Positions 1-11,309 of a DNA stretch of 64,000 bases are shown here, piece by piece. Source of the DNA: Pyrus communis (lineage: Eukaryota > Streptophyta > Magnoliopsida > Rosales > Rosaceae); assembly GCF_963583255.1 (NCBI RefSeq), contig NC_084815.1:13873724-13937723 (forward strand), given 5' to 3'. The translations under genes and the position numbers were made by a program. How positions within the stretch are numbered: the stretch's first letter is position 1; each line of letters starts with the position of its first letter. Below the pieces are notes generated by a model that saw only the letters and a program-made list of their open reading frames with translations, ran no database searches and had not been told where the DNA came from.

Positions 1-753
1 CTGATTCTCACACCCTTTCAAATACCTGTTTAGTGTATTTGAAAGTACACAACTTTTTCTAATAACTGTGTCTTTTAATCAAAACGTTTTTTAATTAATA
101 AATTAATTAAAAACTTAATCCAAAAATTAAAATTAAGGAATTTGATTAATTTTAAATTCCAAGGCCCCAGGCCTTGTCTTGATTAATTAATATTAATTGT
201 ATTTAGGTTATATTATATTCAAGCCTAATCCACACAACCATAAGGCCCAAGTTTTCAATCCATTTCCAAATGGTCGAAGTTCTAATTACTAAGAAAAAGG
301 AATAAGCCTATATAAAGGCTAGTGAAAAAATACTGTTGCCCAATGTGGGACAAGAGGGTCTCAAACTCCTACAACACTAGTTTTTCTAACGAAAACATGA
401 CACTAAGAAGTCCAGGTCAAAAGAAGATGCATTTTCCAGCTTACTTCAAATACGGCATTAAAAGGGGAGAGACTCTCAATAGAATGAGATTCCTTGAACA
501 TTAATGTATTGGTTAACACTAATGGTTGAGCATTTGTGCAATCTGTTAGACAAACTCACCAACCATGCAACATCGACATGTTACATTAGCCTTTCAAACG
601 AGGAACTTAAATCTTTGTTATTCTGTAAATCCCTAAATAGGCTCCCACATGCAAATCTGGATTACTACGCTGTACATAATAGTATCCAGCTTTCTACCAA
701 CCTTAACTTTTTTGTCCACTGATCTGAAATCAAGAAATGTTAGGTGTTCGTAC
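1..753. other. Intergenic, AT-rich, no gene recognised
   Basis: No reading frame here has a recognisable family. A TATA-like string (CTATATAAAG) lies at about 308-317. It is followed by a short open frame with no family resemblance, so no gene is called. The last exon of the neighbouring minus-strand S1-domain gene should lie in this direction, but I could not find it, so the gene may end inside or before this window edge. Confidence 0.5.
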
Positions 754-3700
754 CTGAAATGTTGGAGCTAACCGGGCTCAAGAAATAGCGACCTTTTGAT
801 ACAGACTGGATTCCTTTGGTTTGTTGCAGCTCCTTGATAAGAGATTTGACATCAGCCCACTGTCAAAAATATTGAACCAGATGGGGTTGATAAGCAAAAG
901 AAACATTGCGATGGAGTCTGTTCATGTAGATACCAGATAGTTTACATATGTATCATAAGGAAGCCTTTAAGGGAAGAAATTCCTATTTTTTTTTTTTTTA
1001 AATAGGGATTAGTTGTGGGGTCCACATCCGAACCGTCTATTTTTCAAGTTGTACCTCATATAGATCATCCTTACAAAATATTAGCCAAATCGGAAATATT
1101 TAAGACATCTAATTGGGTTCAAAGAAATGAATGAATACTTTGTTATATAAGAAACAATGAAATTTGATCTTGATAATCCAATAGCCAAATGGTTTCGGAT
1201 TGAATTGAATTTTGCAATGATGATCTATGAATCGAGACTTACAAAATAGATGGTTTGGATTGTTGAAATTCGATGTGGAGTGGGCCCCACACCTAATCCC
1301 CATTTTTTTTTTCAAAAAATGGCGATCCCTTTGCATAAAGGGCCTGTGTATCATAATATCATTGAGGTTATATCTTCTATGTCAATCCATCGAAGAGATA
1401 AACATGTCCATCCACTATGTCCATCCATTGTATAACAATAAAGACGCTCTTTCACTGTATGCATTTATTTTCTATTATTTATTATTTTACTTTTGGTAAA
1501 AGCATTTGGTTTCTTATACTCTTAATGTCACAAGTATGCGCTATGCAGTTCACAACTATGACGATGCAATTAGACTAATATATCCCACTGAAGGTGGGTC
1601 GGTGGGGGGAAGAAAAAAACCTCAGTATCTGCTTGTGCTGCTTCTAATCTCCCACCCAGGCTATCACGATTTCCAACTACGGACTCCAAGGTCTCCATCA
1701 ATGGATCTGGCCGCAACATATTAGACATGTGCATAAAACAAATTAGACATGTGCATCCAAGAAATCCATAAGATAGACATTACCATAATCTCCTTTAATG
1801 ATAAGAAGATGCGTTCAAGTGCAAAATCCAGTTGGTAAACTTTTGCCTCCACAATCTGAGATCAGAAAGAGTTTCTTTGTGTGTTAACAAGATGTAGAGA
1901 GAAAAATGGCAGAACAATACATAAAAGAAACACCGAAACTCTAAAAAATGCTAACAAACTAAGCATAAATCACAAACTTCAGTGGCATAGACCGAATATT
2001 AAACAGTATCTCCTACAATTAGATCATTAACCAAATTACCTGACCAACTTTAAAGTAGGAAGAAGGATCCACTGTGGCATCCCAAGATATTTCTATCTGA
2101 TGGATTAATGCAGGCACTCCTTCAACCTACGTTAATTTAAAGAGGTTCATTTTTGTGAGGAAAAGTAGGTATCCCAGTCTTGGCTCCATTTTCAGGACCC
2201 TAAAGTAATGAAAATATAGCACAAAGCATTGTGCCAAAACCAGATAGTAGCAAGGCCAATCCATCAATAGATTGTTTTGAATAACTTATAAATACAAAAA
2301 ATTATCATCTGTGAAACAAAAACTGTGATATCCAAACACTCGAGTAAAGGTTTTTTTTCACTTCCAAGACAATGAGTGGCAAACCTTTCAGTTCCCTCAA
2401 CAAAAACACCAAAATAAATAATTTTCTTGATGCAGCATTTTACAACATCTCCAACTTGAAGTTTTTCCTGCCATAAGAATTACCATAAGAGATTGAGACA
2501 ACATAGAGCATACTCGGAATTGCACAATAAGCTTTTGAGAGAACATGGACTTCAGAGACTCAATATATTAGGGATAAGATTGCTTCTCAGTTATTTGAGA
2601 ACCACCCATCTAAAAGAGATTTTTCAGATCAACTTATACATATATTAGGATGAAATAATAAATCCCAATTTTAGGAGTAAGGGATAGGAATTCACACAGG
2701 AGAATTATAACATATAGCATACACCAGAAATCATTTTAATTAAACTCCAAAGACCAACTCAAAATGATACTACAAAACACTGATTTCTTACAATCAGCTT
2801 CGGCAAGTTTTTTATATTTATTAATATATTTCTGGTTTGCAGTTGTGACACTCATCCACCACCCTGAACAATCAAATATTGTAGTCTTCGACTCTTGAAA
2901 TTGAGGCTACCAAATACTGTGGCTTAAAAATAATAATCAAAACGAAAGGAATAACAAACAGCACCATTCAAGATACATCACAAATGAAAGTGGCCTCTCA
3001 CCATGAGACTTCTTTTTCTCTCAACCGACTCTTCCTTCTCTTTTGGCCTCACTGAAAATACAAGCTTCCCAAACTTTCTGTTGGCCAACACCACTTGTAC
3101 TCTGATTTTCTACAAAATTCAGTTTCTAAAAATTAATTAAAAGGAATAAAAGATGAATAAAGTTTCCAAATGCAGCAGTCAATCTTCTCATTCATGTTCT
3201 TCAAACCTGGCCAACAAATAATGATAAGAATTTGATTTTCTCTTGGTCATAAATTCTAAGAAGAACATCCAATCTCATATCTGGTGAAACTATTGTCTTG
3301 TTTTTTGTGTTTGCATCAGGATCTTCTGGGCTTGGATTAGGAAGAGTATTCGCATCCACAATATCGCAACTTCCAACAATTCCTAGATTTTGCCTTATAA
3401 TGACCGGTCTAAGCCCTTCTGTCTCAACCATGACTCAAAAGCTAAGAACTTCCACTTGGAAGAAAGATTACGGTATGGCAGAAATCCAATTAACGAGCGG
3501 AAAGATACCTGTCATAAAGGTAAAATCAAACTCAGAAAGCTCACATGGAAAGTAAATATAGTTAACCAAAAACATTAAAGAACAAATGAAAGCCTATGAA
3601 ATGGCTGTCCAAAGTGTACTTACAACAAAACCTCAGGGGCTAGCACTTATCAGTTCTACATCTCCCCTATCTCCTTTTTTAACCAGATTTTCAGCCATAA

Positions 3701-4747
3701 CCCAATCAGCATCTTTGTACCCCTATAGATATATAGAGAACAATTTGTAACCGGAAAAAAAATATATATATTCAACTGAGTTAAATGAAAGAAATATATA
3801 CTGACCTGCATGAGTGATCCAGAACGCATATTCTCAGAGCCAACAATAATACTCTTTTCTTCTTTAACAGGTTTGTTTAATCTATAAGAAAACAACCTGC
3901 TAATCAGGCAAAATATAAACTTAGGGTGGAGACAAACACATATGAAAACCCATTTCATTTACCCTTTTGGTTTTCCTTGTATTGCAGTGTCTATCGACAA
4001 GTCAACGTCAGAAACAGGTAAGTTTGTATCAGACAGTTCACTCGAAGCAGATACCTCCTCACTGGACTCCATAGTGCTCTGCTCATATGGCTGCAATCCT
4101 CAAAATTTCAAGCACAATATTAATTTGACAATCCTAGCTGAAGAAATTCTGTAACGCAACATAAAGTAGTACCTATAAGGGAATCATCCTTTTGACCAAG
4201 ACCATCTTTGGATTCTTCAAGATTGCTACGTATTGTGTTAGTTGCCGTAAATTCGGACAAATCCTTGGAGCTATCATTATCTTCAACAGTATCAGCCATA
4301 CTAGATTCGCCATTCTCAGAGTGCTCACTATCGTCTTCACTCTTTGTTTTGACACCAGTTGCTTTGGGTTTTTCTAATAGTGTAAAACCATCAACTTTAT
4401 CATTTTCTTCTTCCCTCCACTTCTCCGTTTCTGCATTACCAATGATATTCTTATCTGCATCACTAGATTGTTCTTGTTTATTTTCGCTACTTTCATCAAC
4501 ACTCACCGGTTGGGGCTTTCTCAACAACGTCATATCACTAAGCTTCTCTTTTGGTTGCTCAACCCTCATCTTCAACGACACATTTGGTTTAATTCTCAAC
4601 CTCGACGGCACATCTTCAATGTCATCCTCATTAAACAAACTCAGTTTTCTCAAAATAACATTAGGAACACTACCCTTAGTAGGTTCCACAGGCTTGGAAA
4701 CTGGGAGTCTCAGGTTCTTAATCTGCGACACTCTTGGCTTATCATCC
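754..4747 (-). pseudogene. Plastid S1-domain RNA-binding protein gene, 3' part (disrupted)
   Basis: This is the downstream part of a spliced nuclear gene. Exons read on the minus strand: 4747-4173, 4098-3963, 3881-3806, 3722-3624, 3508-3207, 3109-3002, 2467-about 2395, 2119-2040, 1855-1784, 1710-1621 and 859-754. Most have GT/AG borders and matching phases. The encoded protein has an acidic, low-complexity N-terminal half with a repeated LRKP-type motif. S1 (OB-fold) repeats follow, with motifs such as GFLPYRNLSSKWKFLAFESW, LQVGDVVKC and VPALIHQIEISWDAT. From memory this organisation matches the chloroplast S1-domain protein of Arabidopsis At1g12800, which acts on plastid RNA. Lesions: an in-frame TGA at 3633-3635 (consistent with CGA to TGA), a one-base frameshift near 3395, loss of the GT donor near 2395, a damaged acceptor near 1710 and a frameshift near 767. 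The 5' end lies beyond the retrotransposon, at 18450-19021. Confidence 0.8.
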
Positions 4748-5869
4748 TGTTGACCCTAAAAATTACAAAACCTACGTGGCGCGCAGGCCGAGTAACTAAT
4801 AAGCTAACTACGTCCTTCGGTCGAATGCGGGGCGTGCCAACTCGTCGGCTGAGCTTGGCCGAGGAGTAAAATTTGTTGATGTAGCTTTGAGCGCGTCGTT
4901 GACTTCTTTATCTTACGATTGCGACCGAGGAAGGAACACTCTCGGTCTCTGGGTTCTACAGCCTGAAGACAAGGCTGCTAATTCTGCGGAGTTCACAAAT
5001 CGTCAGAGCCCGATTCGGTCACCGTGATTATATTCGTAAGAGTATAAGCACGTCGAATCGAGACCAAACTATATGGGCACAGGTACTCGAACGTGATGTA
5101 TGTCTTGATGGTAAACGTAGTTCGGCTGTCGGAATGCCGAACCCTGAAACTCACTTGTGAGTATCCAATCATAAAACCACTCGGCGACCAGTACGCCGAG
5201 CAATGCAATTCGTAACACCTAACTATGCCGAGAAGGCTAGTAAGATGACCTCTGCCAACAAAGGTTCGAAAACCTTTCTCGACCGAGACTTAGATAGATA
5301 ACCCGTCGACCTCGACGTAGTGCTGTTTATCCAAACTGAAGGTGCTTCTTGGTCGGCTGATTCTGCGGCAGCAGTGCTGTTTATCCAAACTGAAGGTGCT
5401 CGCCGGGTTCTTCCACAGTGCTGTTTATCCAAACTGAAGGTGTGTCGGCAGGAAAAGAAAAGAAAAATCTCAAGGTGTTTGAGAGGTTTTGCGCAGGGCA
5501 ATTGTATGCTGATTTGAAGGTCATTTTTTGTTGCATGATTTCTTGTATTTATAGTGCCCCATTCCTTGAAAACCAATTCTGATTTGGATTGGGAGTCCTT
5601 GTCCCATTTCGCCTCTAACTCGAACAAACCTATTCCTATTGGGATTCTGAATTTTCCTTCTTTTCGGGACTCCCTTCCTCGCTGGTCGAGAATCCTGATT
5701 GCACTAGGACTTCCTCGACCTTTCCTACTCATCCGGACTACTTAGGATAGGATTTGGCCGATCCTGCCAGCTGGCCCAGGATTTATTATTCGGCCCATAG
5801 TATTTACCATTACCTTGGGCCGAGCACATCCTGCTGCTCGGCCCAGCAATAATATTTTGGGCCCAAACA
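4748..5869 (-). repeat. 3' LTR of element 1
   Basis: This 1,122 bp repeat matches 17334-18449, starting TGTTGACCCT and ending CCAAACA on the plus strand. A TATAAATA box lies on the minus strand at 5546-5553. Downstream of it in sense direction are three copies of a motif containing TGTTTATCCAAACTGAAG (written here on the plus strand, 5322-5442). The left border abuts the CATCC duplication within the S1-gene exon. Confidence 0.95.
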
Positions 5870-5885
5870 TTGCCCCCTCGCTTCT
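5870..5885 (-). other. Polypurine tract of element 1
   Basis: On the minus strand this reads GAAGCGAGGGGGCAA directly before the TG of the 3' LTR. The same string precedes the right LTR of element 2 at 61031-61046. This is the expected position and composition for the plus-strand primer of reverse transcription. Confidence 0.85.
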
Positions 5886-6298
5886 GAGGTCGCCGACCGT
5901 TAACTCTTGGTCGGGCCTCGACTTTGAAGAAGCGAAAACGTTTATTGCTTTTTTGGACTTTACTTCCTTAATGACCGTTATTCCTGCGCATTTATGAGCC
6001 ATGATTGCACTTTCCTCGTTGCCCCCAACGCGTGGCCACGTGTCGATTCTCCGCCGCTCTTAAAGCTTTCAATCGTGGGCCTCGAAACCATGCACTAACT
6101 GGAACGTCTTATCCTCATTAATGCCTTAAAACTGGCGCCGCACGCAATCGTGCGTCCTGGATTTTCGACTCCTCGAAACCATCTTTGCAGGTTCCCAAAA
6201 TATCCGAAATGATTGAGCAGGTTTCCCGGTTAAATTTCCCCCCAATCTGAACCAGTGCTTTCCGAATTCCAAACGTTTGATCTTCATTCTGAAAAGCC

Positions 6299-6306
6299 TA
6301 TAAATA
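6299..6306 (+). promoter_or_regulatory. TATA box of the antisense gene in element 1
   Basis: TATAAATA lies 139 bp upstream of the ATG at 6438, on the strand opposite to the retrotransposon transcript. The antisense gene of element 2 has the same box at the matching place (minus strand, 60542-60549, 127 bp before its ATG). The conservation in both copies suggests that this gene is transcribed from its own promoter next to the 3' LTR. Confidence 0.65.
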
Positions 6307-6437
6307 CCCACATTTCTGCCATTCGCATCTTACGCTTTCAGAACTCCCAAAATCTCAAATTTACCATCCTTGTTTCGCATCTTCCTTCTGCAACATTTTC
6401 TCCAGTTCTTCCAAATTATCTCCTATCATCTCTACTA

Positions 6438-9400
6438 ATGGCCTCCTTCATATCAAAACTCTCTTATGAAGTTAACAAATGCAAAGATTTCATCGATCGG
6501 AGCACCGTCAAAACGCTGCGATTCGAAAATGACATGGCCACCACCCACCAGATTCTGGGTCCCCTTTTCAGAGACGCAGTACCGTCGTCTATCACTGACC
6601 TGCTCAAGGAGCAGTGTTTGACACCCCTGCTGTAAGGGTTCGACTGGTCAAAGTGGACTCTGGCGCGGCTTTAGGGAGCCTGGCCCTCGACCACCACGGC
6701 TTGGGCTGCCTGGGTCGACCGAATGGGCACATTCTTCTCCAAGGAGTGGAAGGCTCTAGGCATCTACGATGCCATTATCCTGTCAACCATGGAGGTCGCC
6801 ATGGATAAGTAGCTGCTTATGGCAGCCCTGAGTCTATGGTGTTCGGCCACCAACACCATGGTCCTGCCTTTCGGCCTTCTCGGCCCCACAATCCTCGACG
6901 TCTCGGCCATCCTTGGGACTTCCCCAACCGGCCTTCCTATTGACGCCGCCCTTTCCGGATACCCTTCTCTTCTCGACCTGAAGGCACTATTCGACGAAAA
7001 GGCCGTCGAAACGCTAAGCCGGGGCGATCGGGAGCCCTCAAGGGAAGAAGTTCAGAAGCTCCACAAGAACTTCTTCAACTACAACACTCTTATTCTTCAC
7101 TTCGCCGGCCGAGGCGAAGAAGGCCTTAGGAAGGGAGAGCACGAAGCCTTCCTCTTCTACTGGTATAACAAATTCATCTGTTGTACCAGGTCAAATAAAT
7201 GCCTGGTGGAGAACATGCCGGTAGCCCAGGCACTGGCTAATGGTCGCTCGCTGGCGCTCAGTCCAGCCATACTCGCCAACCTCTACCGTTGCCTGGCCGA
7301 GGCGACCATTGGCAAGATTGACCCGCACCAGAACGGACCCCTCTGGGTGTTCCAACTCTGGTTGCAGGTTTACTTCTCCACCCTTCGACCGGAGGTTCCA
7401 GCCCTCCAGCGAACGGCCGCCCTTGGCCTTCAACTGGCCTCTCGACCGGCGCCACCTCATCGAGCCGACGAGGTTTTCAAACACTTCCTCAGCCTCGACG
7501 TCCTCTCGGATGACGAGTTCCTGGCGTGCCGGCGCCAGGAATACCCATTCTCGCTTAGGCTCCCTACGGCAGCATGGGCCGAGTCTGAGGATGCGGGCAT
7601 CCGTCAGTGCTGGGGGTCATTTGTCCTGGCTCGCGACCTTCCTCTTGGTTGCGATGCCCGCCGAGACAGCTGGGAGGTTTATCACCCCCACTTTCTCGCC
7701 CGGCAGCTCGGCTATCTTCAAGGCTGCCTAGTTCCCTTGCTCGCCTCTCGGTCTCTCCTGAGTCGGGGACGTCTTACTCGTTCCTCCGAAAGGGAATGCA
7801 AGACGTCGGACCAGGAGTTCCAAGAGAAGTGCAGGAAATTTCGGCTTCGGCCGACGATTCCTGAATCTTTGGGAACCGACACCTTCGGGGATTGGTGGGA
7901 GGAATATACCGGTGACTTCTTCGGCGCCCCGGCCAAAGATCTGGTGAGGAAAATCTTCGGCGACCGTCCCAGATCAACATCCTCGACTCAACCTAAGGAG
8001 TCGGCCCAAGGTAGTATTTCCACTTCTTTCCTCTTTTTGTTTTATTTATTATCTCTGTTGCTAATTACTTTGCTCTTCAGGGGGTCGTGGGTCGAGGACA
8101 GTCGAAGTGGTCGCTGCGGTGGCAAAGGCGAAGAAGCTGGTGCCCAAGAAGAAAACCCTTGTCACCGAGCGGACGGTCCCTTCCAAACGACCCCACCGAG
8201 AGGCCGAGCCTGCGGAGGAGGCCCCTCGCCCTTCTAAACGCGTCAAGAAATTGGCGAAGAAGGGCGACCGGGAAATTCATGTCGTCCCCAGTGATACTAC
8301 TCGGACGCCTGCTCCTGCTGGCTCTCCATCTGTGCCGGCTGCCGCGGCATCTCCAACCTCGAATCCTCCAGCCGTCTCCCCGGCCGATCCAATCGTCGCA
8401 CCCGCTCCAGCTTTGGAGCCGGTCGTGGCACCTAAAAGGGGGAAGTCGGCTGCGCCTGCCGAAGCACCCTCATCTCCAACGGTCGTTTTGGAGGTATAAT
8501 TCTGCTTCCACTTGTTTCTTTAGGTTTCTGGTCGTAATGCTAAATGTTCTCTTTTTGTTCAGGATGACGAAGTCTCGCTGCAACGCCGTCGTCGACCAGT
8601 CAACTCTCCTCCCGTCCATCCTTCTCCGGTCGTTGAGGCGACCGCTCGACCACGTCCTACTGCGGTGGATCGTGGCAAGAGACCTATTGCCGATCCTGAG
8701 GCCACGGCTGAAACGCCGATCCACCCGCAGGACGAAGACCCTCCCATTCCTCCACATGAAGTCTCTTCGGCCTTTATAAGTCCCGTCTTTTTTGTATTGA
8801 TATTTTTCGTGACACATGTTCTTAAAAACTATTAAATGTCAGGTGCCCGAACATTCATTTCACCGACAATTTTATGCGCCGAGGGGCGTTGTCTATATTT
8901 CCTGGCCGCCGTCGTAGCCATCAAATGTAGATGACCTCTATCAGCCGCGTGAATTGCGTAGCGGTCTAAGGCACTGGGCTCGGCCATTAAGTTCCCTGGA
9001 TTCGAGCAATGACCCAGAAGGCATGGCCGAAGTCTCCTCTCGGCAGGTCTAGAACAATCCCCTTTTCTTTATGCACTATACCACGACGTCTTACTTTTCC
9101 TCACAGTTTTCCTTCTTTGTGCAGCCATCGTGGGAAGTGGAGCTTGACGCTCTTCTTCAGAGCACGACCGGTGAGGCCGGCTCCTCTGCAGCTCCGGCCG
9201 ACTCGGCGGGGGCCACGCCCGCCGAAGTCTTCGTGAAGCTGCACGAAGTCTTGTCTCTGACTGTCTCCCAAGCTCTCCGGTGCAAGGGCCTTGACTCTGT
9301 TGGAGAGTGTCTCAATGACCTTGCCAGCGGTGGTCACCTGAGCCCGGAGGGTATCTCGTTCCTCACCGATCTCCTGGAGCGGACTCGGCAACACTTTCTC

Positions 9401-9765
9401 ATCTTCGAGCGAGCCTTACAAGCCGATGACGATTTGAAGGTGGAAAGGTCGCGCATGAGCCTGGCCGAGTAGAGATGGAGGCAATCAAGGCGAAGAAAGC
9501 AAAGCTGACCGAGTTTGATCGTCAGATCTCTGACCTCCAACGTCAAATTTCTGACCTTCAACGGCAAAGGTCGGCTGCTGCTTCCGAGCTAGAGAAAGAC
9601 TTTGAGGCCAACAAGGGTCGGCTCACGGCCTTCGCTGCCGGTGCACGGCGTATCCAGCAACTGCAGTGCAACAAGAAGACACGGCAGGCTGAGATAATTT
9701 TGAGCGAAGCGAAGTGGCTGGAGCTAAAAGCTGCCCTTGAGACTTTCCTCCCCTCGACCCCTTAG
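6438..9765 (+). pseudogene. Antisense plant-mobile-domain (PMD-like) gene of element 1, spliced, damaged
   Basis: The gene runs opposite to gag-pol and meets it tail to tail. From the ATG at 6438 a single frame runs to about 8010, broken by three in-frame stops (6633, 6672, 6810). The protein part at about 6640-7980 resembles the aminotransferase-like plant mobile domain family: Trp-rich start GFDWSKWT, then LSLWCSATNTMVLPFG and FFNYNTLILHFAGRG. Introns are inferred at 8011-8080 and 8494-8562, both GT...AG, and splicing each keeps the frame. A Lys/Arg-rich, Pro/Ala-rich segment with nuclear-localisation-like runs (SKRVKKLAKK) follows. After a poorly defined third intron (about 8780-9123) comes an acidic and coiled-coil C-terminus (9124-9765) with one frameshift near 9470. 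PMD proteins in plants include MAIL1/MAIN, nuclear proteins linked to silencing. The role of the element-borne version is unknown to me. Confidence 0.75.
8943..9012 (+). other. tRNA-Leu-like fragment inside the third intron of the antisense gene
   Basis: The stretch contains GCGGTCTAAGGC, resembling the D-arm/A-box of a plant tRNA-Leu, and about 40 bases later GGATTCGAGC, resembling a B-box. The acceptor stem is not convincing, so it is not called as a functional tRNA. It could be the head of a tRNA-derived SINE or a chance match. Confidence 0.3.
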
Positions 9766-9871
9766 GAATTCAATCATTGTATTTGTATTTGTTCTTGTAA
9801 TGATTTTGTCATTAATACAATGGTCGTTTTGCTATTATTACCATAGTCGTCTTGCTATCAATACAATGGTC

Positions 9872-11309
9872 TTACTCTTGCATTTCCCATGTGATTGGAT
9901 AATACTTCTTTAAAAACTTTCCATTAATCGGCAATTTGTGAACTGAACCCGTCCGATCTCTTAGATGATATGCCCCCTTGCCGAGGACTTTGTGAACGAT
10001 GAATGGCCCTTCCCAATTTGGCGACCACTTACCAAATCTGGGGTCTTTAATCCCAACGGGCAACACAGTTTGCCAAACCAATTCTCCTTCGCCGAACGTT
10101 TTTTGTCTTACATGCTGATTATACGCTCGCTCGGCAATCTTCTTTTGTGCTACTAATAAGTTACCCGCGTCGATTCGACTTTCTTCTAAGTCTTCTAACT
10201 CCTGTCGCATCGCTTGACTATATTCAATATTGTACAAATCACTCTGCTCGATTACTCGCAACGAGCTTATACTTAACTCGACCGGTAACATAGCGTCGTG
10301 TCCATAAGTTAACGCGTAAGGAGTGGTTCCAGTGGCCGACCGGGGTGAAGTTCGGTATGCCCATAATGCTTCATTTAACTTCAAATGCCACAAACCAGGT
10401 TTCTCTTTTACCATTTTTTCAAGGATGCCGATCAACACTTTATTGCTTGCCTCGGCCTGACCATTTGCCTGTGGGTAGTATGGCATCGATTGCTCGAGTC
10501 GGATATTCAATCTTGCCGCGTATTCCTTAAACCTATCGGCCGTAAATATAGTGCCATTATCAGTTATGATCGTTTCTGGCACGCCGAATCTGGTCACAAT
10601 ATTCTCCTCTACGAAGTTGCATACCTCTTTCGCAGTTAACTCGGCGTATGATCTTGCCTCGACCCACTTAGTGAAATAGTCAGTTGCTACAATTATCCAC
10701 GCGTGTTTCGCTGCCCCCGATGACGGTGTGATTTTGCCAATTACGTCCATTGCCCAACCCCTAAACGGCCATGGTTTAGTAACCGAGTGTAGCAATTCGG
10801 CTGGGGCTCTCTGCACGGGTCCATGAATTTGGCATGATACGCATTTCCGTGCATATTCGATGCAATCCTTTAATATATTGGGCCAAAAATAACCATGTCG
10901 TCGGAGCAACCAGCGCATCTTTCGTCCAGATTGGTGTGCTCCGCAAATTCCTTCCGGCCATTACTTGGGCAGCCTCGTGTGGGCCGAGGCACAATAGTAG
11001 TAAACCATCCTCGCCTTTGCGATATAATTCATTTTGATACGACACGTAATTCGTGGCGAGCACTTTCGTTCTTCGGTCGTGTTTCCCATTGGGGTTATCG
11101 AGGTACCGTAACATCGTCTTTCTCCAATCATCTGGTTCTACTTCGACGGCGCATACTTCTATGGGATCTCCTCGTTCTAGTAGGGATGGGAGCGACATTA
11201 CCCTTGTACGTATTACGTGCGCGCGTTGGAGAGTTTGCTGATTGATCAAGGCGGGGTACGAGCGTTGACCCGTGGTCGCAATTCCCACAATTCGACCTAG
11301 TTTGCCCCC
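9872..11309 (-). pseudogene. Integrase region of element 1
   Basis: The frame from 10918 to 9872 encodes most of the integrase. It has the end of the zinc-binding HHCC module (CVSCQIHG). The core carries the three acidic residues (Asp in AMDVIGKI, Asp in IITDNGTIF, Glu in QANGQAEASNK), all present. A C-terminal GPF-type domain (NWEGPFIVHKV) follows, and the protein ends with GKFLKKYYP. The N-terminal part (11309 to about 10950) is in another frame. Comparison with element 2 shows a frameshift and short deletion near 10950, so the protein cannot be made intact. Confidence 0.88.

Noticed and set aside
7191..7484. Minus-strand open frames within the antisense PMD-like gene
   Set aside because: They are complements of the conserved plus-strand coding region and are not conserved in element 2.
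6819..8237. Single-exon plus-strand gene from 6819 to 8237
   Set aside because: The ATG at 6819 follows an in-frame TAG. Homology to element 2 starts at 6438, and the frame after 8010 reads through an intron, so both borders of that open frame are artificial.
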